A stretch of DNA of 64,000 nt from an uncultured Sphingomonadaceae bacterium. Lineage in GTDB: Bacteria; Pseudomonadota; Alphaproteobacteria; Sphingomonadales; Sphingomonadaceae. The notes below the pieces were generated by a model that was not told the origin of the DNA, ran no database searches, and saw nothing but the letters and a program-made list of their open reading frames with translations. The DNA is taken from contig CANLQI010000001.1 of the NCBI GenBank assembly GCA_947493325.1, forward strand, positions 996,501 through 1,060,500, read 5' to 3'. Of the stretch, positions 1-8,669 are shown piece after piece (position 1 is the stretch's first letter; each line of letters starts with the position of its first letter). Position numbers and translations under genes: made by a program.

Positions 1-1563
1 TATAATGTGTTGCTGCGCGACGATAAGAGCTTTCCGTATATTCTGTTGCGCGACGACCATGATTTTCCGCGCATGTACAAGCATCGCGGGGCGCAGAAAT
101 ATAAAGGGCAGTATTTTGGCCCCTTTGCCAGTGCCGGTTCGGTCACCAGCACGCTCAATTCAATGCAAAAGCTTTTCCTGCTGCGTTCATGCAGCGACAG
201 TTTTTTCAACAACCGGTCACGGCCTTGTTTGCTGTATCAAATCAAACGCTGTTCGGCGCCTTGTGTCGACCGGATCAGCAAGGAAGACTATGCGGGGTTG
301 GTTGAGGATGCGCGCAATTTTCTGACGGGCAAGTCTACCGATGTGCAGGTCCGGCTTGGCGAGCAGATGCAGGCGGCGTCGGACAATCTGGATTTTGAAC
401 TGGCGGCCAGCCTGCGCGACCGGCTGAAAGCGCTGACTTTTATCCAGGGTAGCCAAGCGGTACGCGCCAAAGGGGTCAGCGATGCGGATATTTTCGCGCT
501 GGCACAAACCGGGGGTACGGCCTGCATTCAGGCATTTTTCATTCGTGCCGGACAGAATTGGGGGCATCGCAGTTTTTTCCCGGCGCATGTCGAAGATATC
601 GAAGGCGCGGAAATCCTGTCGAGCTTTATCATGCAATTCTACCAGAATATGCCGCCGCCGCGGCTGATACTGGTGGACCGTGAACTGGCAGAAAAAGAGC
701 TGGTGCATGAGGCTCTGTCGGCACGTCTGTCACACAAGCTGGAAATCGCCGTGCCGCAGCGCGGTGAAAGACGGGGCCTTATCAAACAGGCCCAGCGCAA
801 TGCGCAGGAAGCATTGGTGCGCCGCAAGGCGGAAACTGCCAGTCAGACGAAGATATTGCGTGAGCTTGCCGACCTGTTTGATCTGGATGGCATTCCTGAT
901 CGTATCGAAACCTATGATAACAGCCATATCCAAGGCACCAATTCAGTGGGTGCCATGATTGTGGCCGGGCCGGAGGGGTTTCGCAAAAACGCCTATCGCA
1001 AGTTCAATATCAAGAACCCGGACACTGTGCCGGGCGATGATTTTGGCATGATGCGTGAGGTACTTGAACGCCGTTTTGCACGCGCGCAGAGCGAAGACCC
1101 TGACCGTGACAAGGGTGACTGGCCTGATCTGGTGCTGATTGACGGCGGCAAGGGGCAACTCAGTGCCGCGCAGGATGCGCTGGGTGAACTGGGCATTGAG
1201 GATGTCAATCTGGTCGGAGTGGCCAAGGGACCGGACCGCAATGCCGGCCGTGAGACGTTTTATATGCCCGATGGCCGCGAATTTACGTTACCGATCAATT
1301 CGCCGGTTCTTTACTACCTGCAACGCCTGCGCGATGAAGCGCACCGCTTTGCCATTGGCGCGCACCGCACCAAGCGTAAAAAAGCGATGGGGAGCAGTCC
1401 GCTGGACGAGGTCCCGGGCATTGGCCCCGCGCGTAAACGGGCACTGCTGATGCATTTTGGCACGGCCAAGGCAGTAAAGGCGGCATCGCTGGATGACCTG
1501 CAGCGTGCACCCGGCGTGTCAAAGGCGATGGCGCAGAATATTTATGACTATTTCCATGGGTGA
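1..1563 (+). CDS. uvrC: UvrABC excinuclease subunit C, 5'-truncated by the window edge
   Basis: This subunit makes the dual incisions in nucleotide excision repair together with UvrB. The frame is open from the first base, so the start codon and most of the N-terminal GIY-YIG nuclease core lie outside the window; the first visible residues (YNVLLRDDKSFPYI) match the segment at the end of that core. About 520 residues are visible. The UVR motif that contacts UvrB lies at about bases 355-435. The RNase H-like second nuclease follows, with ETYDNSHIQG and LVLIDGGKGQL carrying the acidic residues. A helix-hairpin-helix DNA-binding unit (DEVPGIGPARKRALL) closes the protein at about bases 1405-1545. 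The stop is six bases before recO, so the two repair genes are probably cotranscribed. Confidence 0.97.
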   Translation, partial: YNVLLRDDKSFPYILLRDDHDFPRMYKHRGAQKYKGQYFGPFASAGSVTSTLNSMQKLFLLRSCSDSFFNNRSRPCLLYQIKRCSAPCVDRISKEDYAGLVEDARNFLTGKSTDVQVRLGEQMQAASDNLDFELAASLRDRLKALTFIQGSQAVRAKGVSDADIFALAQTGGTACIQAFFIRAGQNWGHRSFFPAHVEDIEGAEILSSFIMQFYQNMPPPRLILVDRELAEKELVHEALSARLSHKLEIAVPQRGERRGLIKQAQRNAQEALVRRKAETASQTKILRELADLFDLDGIPDRIETYDNSHIQGTNSVGAMIVAGPEGFRKNAYRKFNIKNPDTVPGDDFGMMREVLERRFARAQSEDPDRDKGDWPDLVLIDGGKGQLSAAQDALGELGIEDVNLVGVAKGPDRNAGRETFYMPDGREFTLPINSPVLYYLQRLRDEAHRFAIGAHRTKRKKAMGSSPLDEVPGIGPARKRALLMHFGTAKAVKAASLDDLQRAPGVSKAMAQNIYDYFHG

Positions 1564-1569
1564 GCGCAT

Positions 1570-2304
1570 ATGGCCGTGATCCGCACTGACGGCATTGTCT
1601 GCACCACGCGTGACCATGGCGAACACGGCTGTGTGGTGCGGCTGTTCACGCCTAACAATGGTCTGATGGCGGGTTATGTGCGCGGCGCAAAGTCGCGCAC
1701 GAAACGTCCTGTGCTGATGCCCGCCAATCTGGTATCCGCTGAATTTCGCAGTCGGACGGCCGAGCAGCTCGCGAGCGTCGAGCTGGAACTCAGGGAAAGC
1801 CGTGCGCCTTATTATGAGGAACCGTTGGCCGCGGCCGCTTTCACATGGGCGACGCTGTTGACGGCCACAGTATTGCCGGAGGAACAGGCCTATGGGCGGC
1901 TCTACAGCGCATTTTCCGCGCTGCTGGACGCGATTGCCTCTGCACCCTCTGCGCGGGGCTGGTCGGCGGCGCTGGTGCGTTATGAGCTGCTCTTGCTGGC
2001 GGAAATGGGCTTTGGTCTCGACCTGCAGCAATGCGTGGCCAGTGGTGCAAAGGAAGAACTGATATATGTCAGCCCGAAAAGCGGCGGTGCGGTAAGCCGT
2101 TACAGCGCGAGGGGGCGAGAGCATCTGTTGCTGCCGTTGCCGGATTTCCTGCTATCCAGCGACACACCAGGCTGGAACCAGATTTTCGATGGACTGAAAC
2201 TCACGGGACATTTTATCGAACGCCATTTCTTTGATGGATATCGCGCCGATAGCTATATGGCGCGGCAGATGCTGGTGGACCGGCTGAAAAGGGCGGTTGC
2301 CTGA
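1570..2304 (+). CDS. recO: DNA repair protein RecO
   Basis: RecO acts in the RecFOR pathway, displacing single-strand-binding protein and loading RecA at gaps. The 244-residue length is the family norm. The N-terminal OB-fold start (IRTDGIVCTTRDHGEHG) and the following VVRLFTPNNGLMAGYVRGAK are typical; the rest is the helical C-terminal domain. The paired cysteines of the zinc finger found in some RecO proteins are absent, which is common in alphaproteobacteria. The ATG is six bases after the uvrC stop, so the genes probably share a transcript. Confidence 0.95.
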   Translation: MAVIRTDGIVCTTRDHGEHGCVVRLFTPNNGLMAGYVRGAKSRTKRPVLMPANLVSAEFRSRTAEQLASVELELRESRAPYYEEPLAAAAFTWATLLTATVLPEEQAYGRLYSAFSALLDAIASAPSARGWSAALVRYELLLLAEMGFGLDLQQCVASGAKEELIYVSPKSGGAVSRYSARGREHLLLPLPDFLLSSDTPGWNQIFDGLKLTGHFIERHFFDGYRADSYMARQMLVDRLKRAVA

Positions 2305-2359
2305 ATCATGCTAAACGGGCAGGAGTGATATCCGATAAACAAGGCGATAGGATATCTCC

Positions 2360-3406
2360 ATGCATATTGCGATATTGGCGGGCGACGGCATTGGACCGGA
2401 AATCATGGCGGAAGCGGAAAAACTGCTGGCCGCGCTGAACCTGTCTGACCTGAAGCTCAGCCATGCGAATGTTGGCGGCGCGGCCTATCATGCAGAAGAG
2501 CATCCATTGCCGCCCGCTACGCTGCAACTGGCCAAGGAATGTGATGCAATACTGTTTGGTGCTGTGGGTGATCCCACCTGTGACAGTCTGGAACGCCATT
2601 TGCGGCCAGAGCAGGCGATATTGGGACTGCGCAAGCAACTTGGCCTGTTTGCCAACCTGCGGCCTGCTGCGGTCTTTCGGGGGCTGGAAGATGCCTCCAC
2701 GCTGAAACCGGAAATCGCACGGGAAATAGACGTGATGATTGTGCGTGAGCTGACCGGTGATGTCTATTTCGGCGAACCGCGCGGACGGCGGGAGACAGGC
2801 GGAGGCCGCCGCGAGGGTTTCGACACCATGCTCTATGATGAGGATGAAGTGGCGCGTATCGCCCATGTGGCCTTTCGCACGGCCCGCGCGCGGCGTGGGA
2901 AACTATGTTCAGTCGACAAGGCCAACGTGCTGGAGACTTCGGTGCTCTGGCGCGAGGTGATGCTGGAAATCGCGCCTGGATATCCCGATGTTGAGCTGAC
3001 GCATATGTATGTTGATAATGCGGCAATGCAGCTGGTGCGTAACCCGGGGCAGTTTGACACGATTGTCACGGGAAACCTGTTTGGCGATATCCTGTCCGAC
3101 CAGGCGAGCATGTGTGTGGGTTCGATTGGCCTGCTCGCTTCGGCTTCGCTGGGCGAAGGGCATAAAGGCCTGTATGAACCCATCCACGGCAGCGCACCCG
3201 ATATTGCGGGACAAGGGATTGCCAATCCGGTCGCCATGCTCTTGTCGGTGGCGATGCTGCTGCGCTACAGCTTTGATATGACTGGAGAGGCGGATCGGAT
3301 TGAAGCGGCTGTCGCCAAAACGCTAAATGAAGGTATTTTCGGCGGCGATATGGGAGGTTTGGCATCGACGCGGGAAATTGGCGATGCCGTTATCGCCAGA
3401 CTATAG
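2360..3406 (+). CDS. leuB: 3-isopropylmalate dehydrogenase
   Basis: This cytosolic enzyme oxidises and decarboxylates 3-isopropylmalate with NAD in leucine biosynthesis. The 348-residue protein has the dehydrogenase signatures in order: the N-terminal [10 protein letters not shown], the substrate-binding [13 protein letters not shown], the [16 protein letters not shown] segment, the metal-binding [12 protein letters not shown], and [15 protein letters not shown] for the cofactor. The ATG lies 55 bases after the recO stop. It is followed 30 bases later by metZ, so this looks like an amino-acid synthesis pair. Other leu genes are not in the window. Confidence 0.96.
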   Translation: MHIAILAGDGIGPEIMAEAEKLLAALNLSDLKLSHANVGGAAYHAEEHPLPPATLQLAKECDAILFGAVGDPTCDSLERHLRPEQAILGLRKQLGLFANLRPAAVFRGLEDASTLKPEIAREIDVMIVRELTGDVYFGEPRGRRETGGGRREGFDTMLYDEDEVARIAHVAFRTARARRGKLCSVDKANVLETSVLWREVMLEIAPGYPDVELTHMYVDNAAMQLVRNPGQFDTIVTGNLFGDILSDQASMCVGSIGLLASASLGEGHKGLYEPIHGSAPDIAGQGIANPVAMLLSVAMLLRYSFDMTGEADRIEAAVAKTLNEGIFGGDMGGLASTREIGDAVIARL

Positions 3407-3436
3407 CATGAGCGGCAATTTGCGCGGAGCGAGATT

Positions 3437-4645
3437 ATGAAAAGAAAAACCGGCCAGGATCGCGACATTACCCGCAAATGGCGTCCCGCGACTCAGGCGA
3501 TTCGCGGCGGCATTGCACGCAGCGAATATGGCGAAACGTCAGAGGCGCTGTTTCTGACTTCGGGCTATGCATATGATTGTGCAGAGGACGCGGCGGCGCG
3601 TTTTTCGGGTGATCAGCAGGGCATGACCTATAGCCGCCTGCAAAACCCGACAACCGAGATGCTGGAACAGCGTATTGCCCTGATGGAAGGGGCCGAGGCA
3701 TGCCGGTCGATGGCAACGGGCATGGCGGCGATGACGGCAGCCTTGCTGTGTCAGCTTGAAACCGGCGACCATGTCGTGGCGAGCCGGGCGCTGTTTGGTT
3801 CTTGCCGCTGGCTGACCGATACATTGCTTCCCAAATTCGGGATCGAAACGACGATTATCGATGGGCGTGAGCTTGCCAGTTGGGAAGCGGCGATACGCCC
3901 TGAAACAAAAGTATTTTTCTTTGAGACACCCGCCAATCCGACCATGGATATCATTGACCTGAAAGCTGTATGCGGCCTCGCAAAATCCTGCGGCATAATA
4001 AGCGTTGTCGATAATGCCTTTGCGACCAATGTGTTGCAGCGGCCAATGGAATTTGGCGCCGACGTCGTGGCCTATAGCGCCACCAAGATGATGGATGGGC
4101 AGGGGCGTGTACTCGCTGGCGCTGTGTGCGGCAGTGAAGAATTTATCAATGAGGTACTGTTGCCCTTCACCCGCAATACCGGACCGACACTCAGCGCATT
4201 TAACGCCTGGGTGGTGCTCAAGGGGCTGGAGACGCTTGATCTGCGAATCCACAGGCAGAGCACAAATGCGCTTAAAGTTGCCGAATTTCTGGAAAGCCGC
4301 GTTGCGCGGGTCAACTATCCGGGGCTTGCCTCACATCCACAGCACGCACTTGCCATGTCGCAAATGGATGCGGCGGGACCGATCATGTCGCTCTATCTGG
4401 ATGGCGGGCGCGAGCGTGCACATGGTCTTTTAAACGCGCTGCAATTAATTGATATATCAAATAATATTGGCGACAGCCGCTCGCTGATGACCCATCCCAG
4501 CAGCACCACTCACTATGGGCTCGAAGAAGAAGCGCGTCTGGAAGTAGGTATCACCGAAGACATGCTGCGGCTCAATGTCGGGTTGGAAGATCCGATAGAT
4601 GTGGTGGAAGATTTGCATCAGGCCCTTTCATCTGTCGGCCTGTGA
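3437..4645 (+). CDS. metZ: O-succinylhomoserine sulfhydrylase (PLP enzyme)
   Basis: The enzyme makes homocysteine directly from O-succinylhomoserine and sulfide, the alphaproteobacterial shortcut in methionine synthesis. It has 402 residues, the usual length for the Cys/Met-metabolism PLP family. The lysine that binds PLP lies in VAYSATKMMDGQG, preceded by VDNAFATNVLQRP; the C-terminal SLMTHPSSTTHYG is the active-site loop of the sulfhydrylase/cystathionine-synthase group. Only 30 bases separate it from leuB, which leaves no room for a SAM riboswitch of its own. Distinction from cystathionine gamma-synthase rests on overall similarity to MetZ, so substrate specificity is inferred. Confidence 0.93.
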   Translation: MKRKTGQDRDITRKWRPATQAIRGGIARSEYGETSEALFLTSGYAYDCAEDAAARFSGDQQGMTYSRLQNPTTEMLEQRIALMEGAEACRSMATGMAAMTAALLCQLETGDHVVASRALFGSCRWLTDTLLPKFGIETTIIDGRELASWEAAIRPETKVFFFETPANPTMDIIDLKAVCGLAKSCGIISVVDNAFATNVLQRPMEFGADVVAYSATKMMDGQGRVLAGAVCGSEEFINEVLLPFTRNTGPTLSAFNAWVVLKGLETLDLRIHRQSTNALKVAEFLESRVARVNYPGLASHPQHALAMSQMDAAGPIMSLYLDGGRERAHGLLNALQLIDISNNIGDSRSLMTHPSSTTHYGLEEEARLEVGITEDMLRLNVGLEDPIDVVEDLHQALSSVGL

Positions 4646-4660
4646 GTCCATATTGCCGGT

Positions 4661-5059
4661 ATGCAGAGTTTTTTCGATCATAGCGCAACCACCGAAGACA
4701 TCACGGTCCGTGCATCCGTAACCTACTTGCGGGACCAGTCAGAGGCCGACAAAGGTCGCTGGTTCTGGAGTTATCACATCCGCATCGAAAACCACGGGAA
4801 CAAGACTGTACAGCTGCTCACGCGGCATTGGCACATCACCGATGGACGCGGCGGCGTACATATTGTCGATGGTGAGGGCGTGGTGGGGGAACAGCCTGTG
4901 CTGGAACCTGGTCGAACCCATGATTATGTGTCCGGCTGTCCGCTGAACACGCCCACGGGCAGTATGAAGGGGCATTTCCGTATGCTGCGCGAAGACGATA
5001 TGATGATTGATGTCGATATCCCGCATTTCCCGCTCGAAGCTCCGGCAACGGCGCGCTAA
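4661..5059 (+). CDS. apaG: ApaG domain protein
   Basis: This 132-residue protein is a single ApaG (immunoglobulin-like beta) domain, linked historically to Co2+/Mg2+ tolerance and to diadenosine-tetraphosphate metabolism; its biochemical role is unsettled. Diagnostic segments are WFWSYHIRIENHG, LLTRHWHITDG, the glycine-rich VDGEGVVGEQPVLEPG and the C-terminal GSMKGHFRMLREDD. It starts 15 bases after metZ and is followed 9 bases later by a LysR gene, in a same-strand run. Length and motifs match the family closely. Confidence 0.94.
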   Translation: MQSFFDHSATTEDITVRASVTYLRDQSEADKGRWFWSYHIRIENHGNKTVQLLTRHWHITDGRGGVHIVDGEGVVGEQPVLEPGRTHDYVSGCPLNTPTGSMKGHFRMLREDDMMIDVDIPHFPLEAPATAR

Positions 5060-5068
5060 GGGCAAAGT

Positions 5069-5875
5069 ATGAAGCGTACCCATCTTCCCCTCAACGGCCT
5101 GCGTGTGCTAGACGCAGCAGCGCGGCATTTAAGCTTTACGCGCGCCGCAGATGAGCTGGCGGTAACACCGGCGGCTGTCGGGCAACAGATACGCGCGCTC
5201 GAAGATATGCTGGGCGTCGTACTGTTCCGCCGCACGCCCAAAGGGCTGGAGCTCACCGATGAAGCCGCGGCGGGGCTGGATTCGCTGCGCAGCGGTTTTC
5301 TGCAGTTCGAAGATGCGGTCGAGGCCATGCAGGCCAGCCAGTCTTCGCATAATTTCACCATCGCCGTACCACGCGATTTTGCCGAAAAATGGTTGCATAA
5401 ACGTCTTGCGGCATTTGCTGCCGACAATCCCAATGTACGTTTCTCGTTGGTTTCGGGCGATAGCGACATTGATTTTACCGAAGCCAATCTGGATCTGGCA
5501 TTTCGTCTGGCCGATGGCCCCGGTGATCTGGAGGGTGTGCCGATCGGTCCTGCCGAATTTATGACTGTCGCTGCGCCAGATGGACCGGAAGACTGGATAA
5601 GCTGGCCCGGATGCAGTTTCCGCAAAAGCGAAGACGAAAAGGAAGAGCCCGTAATGCAGGTCGCCGATGCGGGCCTCGCCCTGCAGGCTGCAATCGCCGG
5701 GTTTGGGCAGTGTTCTGTACCCGCTCTGCTGGTGGAGGACGATGTTGCAAAAGGGCGCCTGAAAGCCGTGACGGGGGGATGCAAATCAACCCGGGGTTAT
5801 TGGCTGGTCGCGCCTACACCGCAATGGCGTCAGAAAAAGGTCAAGGCGCTGGTGGCTGCGCTGACGGCGGAATGA
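5069..5875 (+). CDS. LysR-type transcriptional regulator, GcvA-like
   Basis: A 268-residue DNA-binding regulator. The N-terminal winged helix-turn-helix (about residues 1-62) has the typical ARHLSFTRAADELAVTPAAV and LEDMLGVVLFRRTPKGLELT segments; PLNGLRVLDAAARHLSFT is most like the GcvA/AmpR branch. The C-terminal effector-binding domain is rather short for the family (about 295-300 residues is usual) but shows no frameshift. Its ligand cannot be read from sequence. The stop overlaps the ATG of the downstream acetyltransferase (ATGA), so the two are translationally coupled. Target genes are unknown. Confidence 0.88.
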   Translation: MKRTHLPLNGLRVLDAAARHLSFTRAADELAVTPAAVGQQIRALEDMLGVVLFRRTPKGLELTDEAAAGLDSLRSGFLQFEDAVEAMQASQSSHNFTIAVPRDFAEKWLHKRLAAFAADNPNVRFSLVSGDSDIDFTEANLDLAFRLADGPGDLEGVPIGPAEFMTVAAPDGPEDWISWPGCSFRKSEDEKEEPVMQVADAGLALQAAIAGFGQCSVPALLVEDDVAKGRLKAVTGGCKSTRGYWLVAPTPQWRQKKVKALVAALTAE

Positions 5876-6396
5876 CTGTACCAGAGCTGGCAACCGAGCG
5901 GCTGTTGCTACGCCGGCTGAAACTGTCCGATGCAGAAAGCCTACATGCGGCATTTTCGGATGCGGAGCTTATGACATATTGGTCGAGCGGTCCGCACAAA
6001 ACACTTTCGCAGACACAGGCATATATCACCGGAAATATGAAGCCGGACATACCAACCTGGGCCATCACCCATAATCAGGGACTCGTGATGGGCTGGGCCG
6101 TGCTTATTCCGCACCGCGACAATGTGCGTGAAATCGGATATATCCTGCGCCGGGATGCGTGGGGCAAGGGCTATGCGCGCGAAGCGGCTGAACGCGTCAT
6201 TCAATATGGATTTGAAGAATTAGGGTTGCGCCGGATATTTGCCGATGTTGACCCGGATAATATCGCGTCGGTAGCGTTGTTGGAAAAAATGGGTTTTATG
6301 CGTGAGGGCTGTCTGCGCCGTGAATGGGAAACGCATATTGGTGTACGTGATAGCTGCATATACGGATTGTTGCGCGAAGAATGGGACGCAGCATAA
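5872..6396 (+). CDS. GNAT N-acetyltransferase, RimJ/RimL type
   Basis: A 174-residue acetyl-CoA-dependent acetyltransferase. The family opening ELATERLLLRRLKLSDAE is present, followed by the acetyl-CoA pyrophosphate-binding segment RRDAWGKGYAREAAERVI and the C-terminal VALLEKMGFMREG. These place it with the RimJ/RimL-like proteins that acetylate protein N-termini or small amines; the substrate here is unknown. The start chosen is the ATG at 5872, overlapping the upstream stop as ATGA; an earlier start would run far into the LysR gene. It ends six bases from the convergent PilZ gene. Confidence 0.85.
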   Translation: MTVPELATERLLLRRLKLSDAESLHAAFSDAELMTYWSSGPHKTLSQTQAYITGNMKPDIPTWAITHNQGLVMGWAVLIPHRDNVREIGYILRRDAWGKGYAREAAERVIQYGFEELGLRRIFADVDPDNIASVALLEKMGFMREGCLRREWETHIGVRDSCIYGLLREEWDAA

Positions 6397-6402
6397 CAGA
6401 GC

Positions 6403-6741
6403 TTAATGCACCGCTTGTATATCTGAAACAGGATGCAGCGCATCTATGGTATCGAAAAATTCATCCAGTCGGATGACGCGTTCAAACTGGAAACCCGCGC
6501 GCTTACCATCGGTCCAGATCATATGCGCATTGATGACTCCGATGACGGGCAAATGCACGGTTATACTTTCCCCTTTGCCAATGGGCATTTCGGACTGTGT
6601 CATAAATCCGTTGTCCGAAATATTGACAATATGTGCCTCAAACTCACCAAATCTACGATGCTCTGCTGTTGTGCGGTGATTGACCGTATGCCGCGCGGCA
6701 CGGCGCTGATCCACCACAGATAAACCTGTTTCCATGTTCAT
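6403..6741 (-). CDS. PilZ domain protein, probable c-di-GMP receptor
   Basis: A 112-residue stand-alone PilZ domain. It has both halves of the cyclic-di-GMP signature: an RxxxR motif (RRAAR near residue 13) and NxSxxG (NISDNGF near residue 41). A beta-barrel pattern follows (ESITVHLPVIGVINAHMIW, GKRAGFQFERVI). The protein has no membrane segment or output domain, so it presumably acts by binding a partner. An AGGGGC ribosome-binding site precedes the ATG. It lies downstream of tyrS on the same strand, with an 80-base gap. Confidence 0.8.
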   Translation of the reverse strand: MNMETGLSVVDQRRAARHTVNHRTTAEHRRFGEFEAHIVNISDNGFMTQSEMPIGKGESITVHLPVIGVINAHMIWTDGKRAGFQFERVIRLDEFFDTIDALHPVSDIQAVH

Positions 6742-6821
6742 TTTGCCCCTGTTATTTGCAGAAGAACAATATGAACGGAAAGAGTCAATAAAAGGTAAAC
6801 AGGTGAGATAGGAAGCCGGAT

Positions 6822-8051
6822 TTACCCGAAAACAACTATGCCGTGCTTCTTTTTACCGGCAGATATGCGGACTTCTTTCACGCTGGCATCAATCTGGTGC
6901 TGTTCGCTCGATATCTGTTCGCCATCCACGCGCGCGCCGCCGCCTTTGACCATGCGCTTGGCTTCGCCCTTGCTGCTGCACAGCCCCAGAGACACCAACG
7001 CATCCAGGATAGAGATGCTGTCACGGCCCACTTCAAAGCGGGGCAAATCGTCACCCGCACTGCCCTGTTCAAATGTTTTTTGCGCTGTCGTGCCGGCCTG
7101 CTCTGCCGCATCCGGGCCATGCGCGAGCGTGGTGGCGGCATCGGCCAGTATTTTCTTGGCTTCGTTGATCTCGGAACCCTGCAAAGTTTCCAGGCGTTTG
7201 ATTTCGCTAAGTTCGATATCGGTAAACAGACGGAGAAACTTGCCGACGTCTGCATCCTGCGTATTGCGCCAAAACTGCCAATAGTCATATGGCGCAAGAC
7301 TGTCCGCTTTTAACCAGACAGCGCCGTCGACGGATTTGCCCATTTTTTTGCCATCGGCGGTCGTGATAAGCGGTGTTGTCAAGCCATATAGCTGCGTTCC
7401 GTCGATCCTGCGGCTGAGTTCCATGCCGTTGACGATATTACCCCATTGATCGGAGCCGCCCATCTGCAACCGGCAATCCACGCGCCGGCTTAATTCAAGA
7501 TAATCATAGGCCTGTAAAATCATATAGTTGAATTCAAGAAAGGTCATGGGCTGCTCACGCTCAAGGCGCAGCCTGACACTGTCGAAAGTCAGCATTCTGT
7601 TGATGGTGAAATGCGGCCCTACATCGCGGAGCAGGTCAATATAATTAAGCTTACCAAGCCAATCGTTGTTGTTGATAAGGATTGCATCTGTCGGGCCATC
7701 TCCGAATGTAAGATATTGTTCGAATATGGTGCGGATGGAAGCGATATTATCTTCGATTTTTTCCGATGTGAGCAATTGACGGCTTTCATCCCGCCCTGAA
7801 GGATCGCCAATTCTTGTTGTGCCGCCGCCCATAATCACAATAGGTTTGTGGCCCGCCTGCTGCAAACGGCGTAACATCATGATGGATACAAGATTGCCTA
7901 CATGCAGCGATGGCGCAGTGGCATCAAAACCGATATAGCCGGGTATAATTTCCTTGCGGGCGAGCGCATCAAGGCCATCCGCATCGGTAATCTGGTGGAT
8001 ATAGCCGCGCTCGTCGAGTAGGCGTAACAGGTCGGATTGATATTGTGTCAT
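6822..8051 (-). CDS. tyrS: Tyrosyl-tRNA synthetase
   Basis: This class I synthetase charges tRNA-Tyr. It has 409 residues, the usual bacterial length. The HIGH motif appears as HVGN (residues 50-53) after [12 protein letters not shown], and KMSKS appears as KMGKS near residue 235, a common TyrS variant. The tyrosine pocket [15 protein letters not shown] is intact, and an S4 RNA-binding domain forms the last 65 or so residues ([20 protein letters not shown]). It is divergent from the DOMON-like gene, with 63 bases between the two starts. Confidence 0.97.
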   Translation of the reverse strand: MTQYQSDLLRLLDERGYIHQITDADGLDALARKEIIPGYIGFDATAPSLHVGNLVSIMMLRRLQQAGHKPIVIMGGGTTRIGDPSGRDESRQLLTSEKIEDNIASIRTIFEQYLTFGDGPTDAILINNNDWLGKLNYIDLLRDVGPHFTINRMLTFDSVRLRLEREQPMTFLEFNYMILQAYDYLELSRRVDCRLQMGGSDQWGNIVNGMELSRRIDGTQLYGLTTPLITTADGKKMGKSVDGAVWLKADSLAPYDYWQFWRNTQDADVGKFLRLFTDIELSEIKRLETLQGSEINEAKKILADAATTLAHGPDAAEQAGTTAQKTFEQGSAGDDLPRFEVGRDSISILDALVSLGLCSSKGEAKRMVKGGGARVDGEQISSEQHQIDASVKEVRISAGKKKHGIVVFG

Positions 8052-8114
8052 GATTGAGCTTGTTACAGACTGAAATCCAGTCTCGCAATTGATTCGATGA
8101 AATGGAAGATTTGA

Positions 8115-8669
8115 ATGTCCTTAAAACTTGATTGCCATCCGGATAGCTATTGCGGGGCCGTAGACGATATCTCGGTTAACATCTCATTATCTCCCAGCAA
8201 GCATCTTATCTTAAAATATATTATATCAGGGGACATTGATGGTCTTAACTTGCCGGCGCACACACAGTCCATACGTACAGATGATCTGTGGGAAGAAACC
8301 TGCATGGAGATTTTTCTGAAACCCGCGCATGGTGATCAGTATTTCGAAATGAATTTCGCGCCATCGTCGCGGTGGGCAGTGTTCCAGTTTGAAAGTTACC
8401 GAAAGTCTATGCCGCACCCTGATGTCCCCGCGCCGCCTGTCGTGCGCACGCATTTGGAAAATGCCACATTCACGCTGTTTGCCGATATTGATTTGTCGCA
8501 GTTTCAGGAACTCGGTGCGGCGACAGAATTTGATATTGGCCTTTCGGCAGTTATTGAGGAACTGAGCAGCCGCAAATCGTTCTGGGCATTGGCGCACGCT
8601 GAAGGCGCGCCGGATTTTCATAATAAGGATTGTTTTATCCATCAACTACAGGCAGCAGAAGCCCCATGA
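8115..8669 (+). CDS. DOMON-like domain protein (CBM9-like fold)
   Basis: A 184-residue protein of the DOMON-like family found widely in sphingomonads. Segments such as [15 protein letters not shown] and [20 protein letters not shown] resemble CBM9-type beta-sandwich domains that bind sugars or haem. No signal peptide is visible, so it appears to be cytosolic, unlike most DOMON proteins. Its stop overlaps the ATG of the DUF1343/NamZ-family gene (ATGA), implying coupled translation and a shared job, perhaps handling a cell-wall sugar. No ligand is established; the function is inferred from fold and partner. Confidence 0.7.
   Translation: MSLKLDCHPDSYCGAVDDISVNISLSPSKHLILKYIISGDIDGLNLPAHTQSIRTDDLWEETCMEIFLKPAHGDQYFEMNFAPSSRWAVFQFESYRKSMPHPDVPAPPVVRTHLENATFTLFADIDLSQFQELGAATEFDIGLSAVIEELSSRKSFWALAHAEGAPDFHNKDCFIHQLQAAEAP

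Noticed and set aside
1519-2124. A 201-codon open frame on the minus strand
   Set aside because: It is antisense to uvrC and recO, which are both clear; no motif or ribosome-binding site supports it.
2305-3436. Possible SAM-II riboswitch for metZ
   Set aside because: Only 30 bases separate leuB and metZ, and the 55-base gap before leuB shows no such fold, so there is no room for one.
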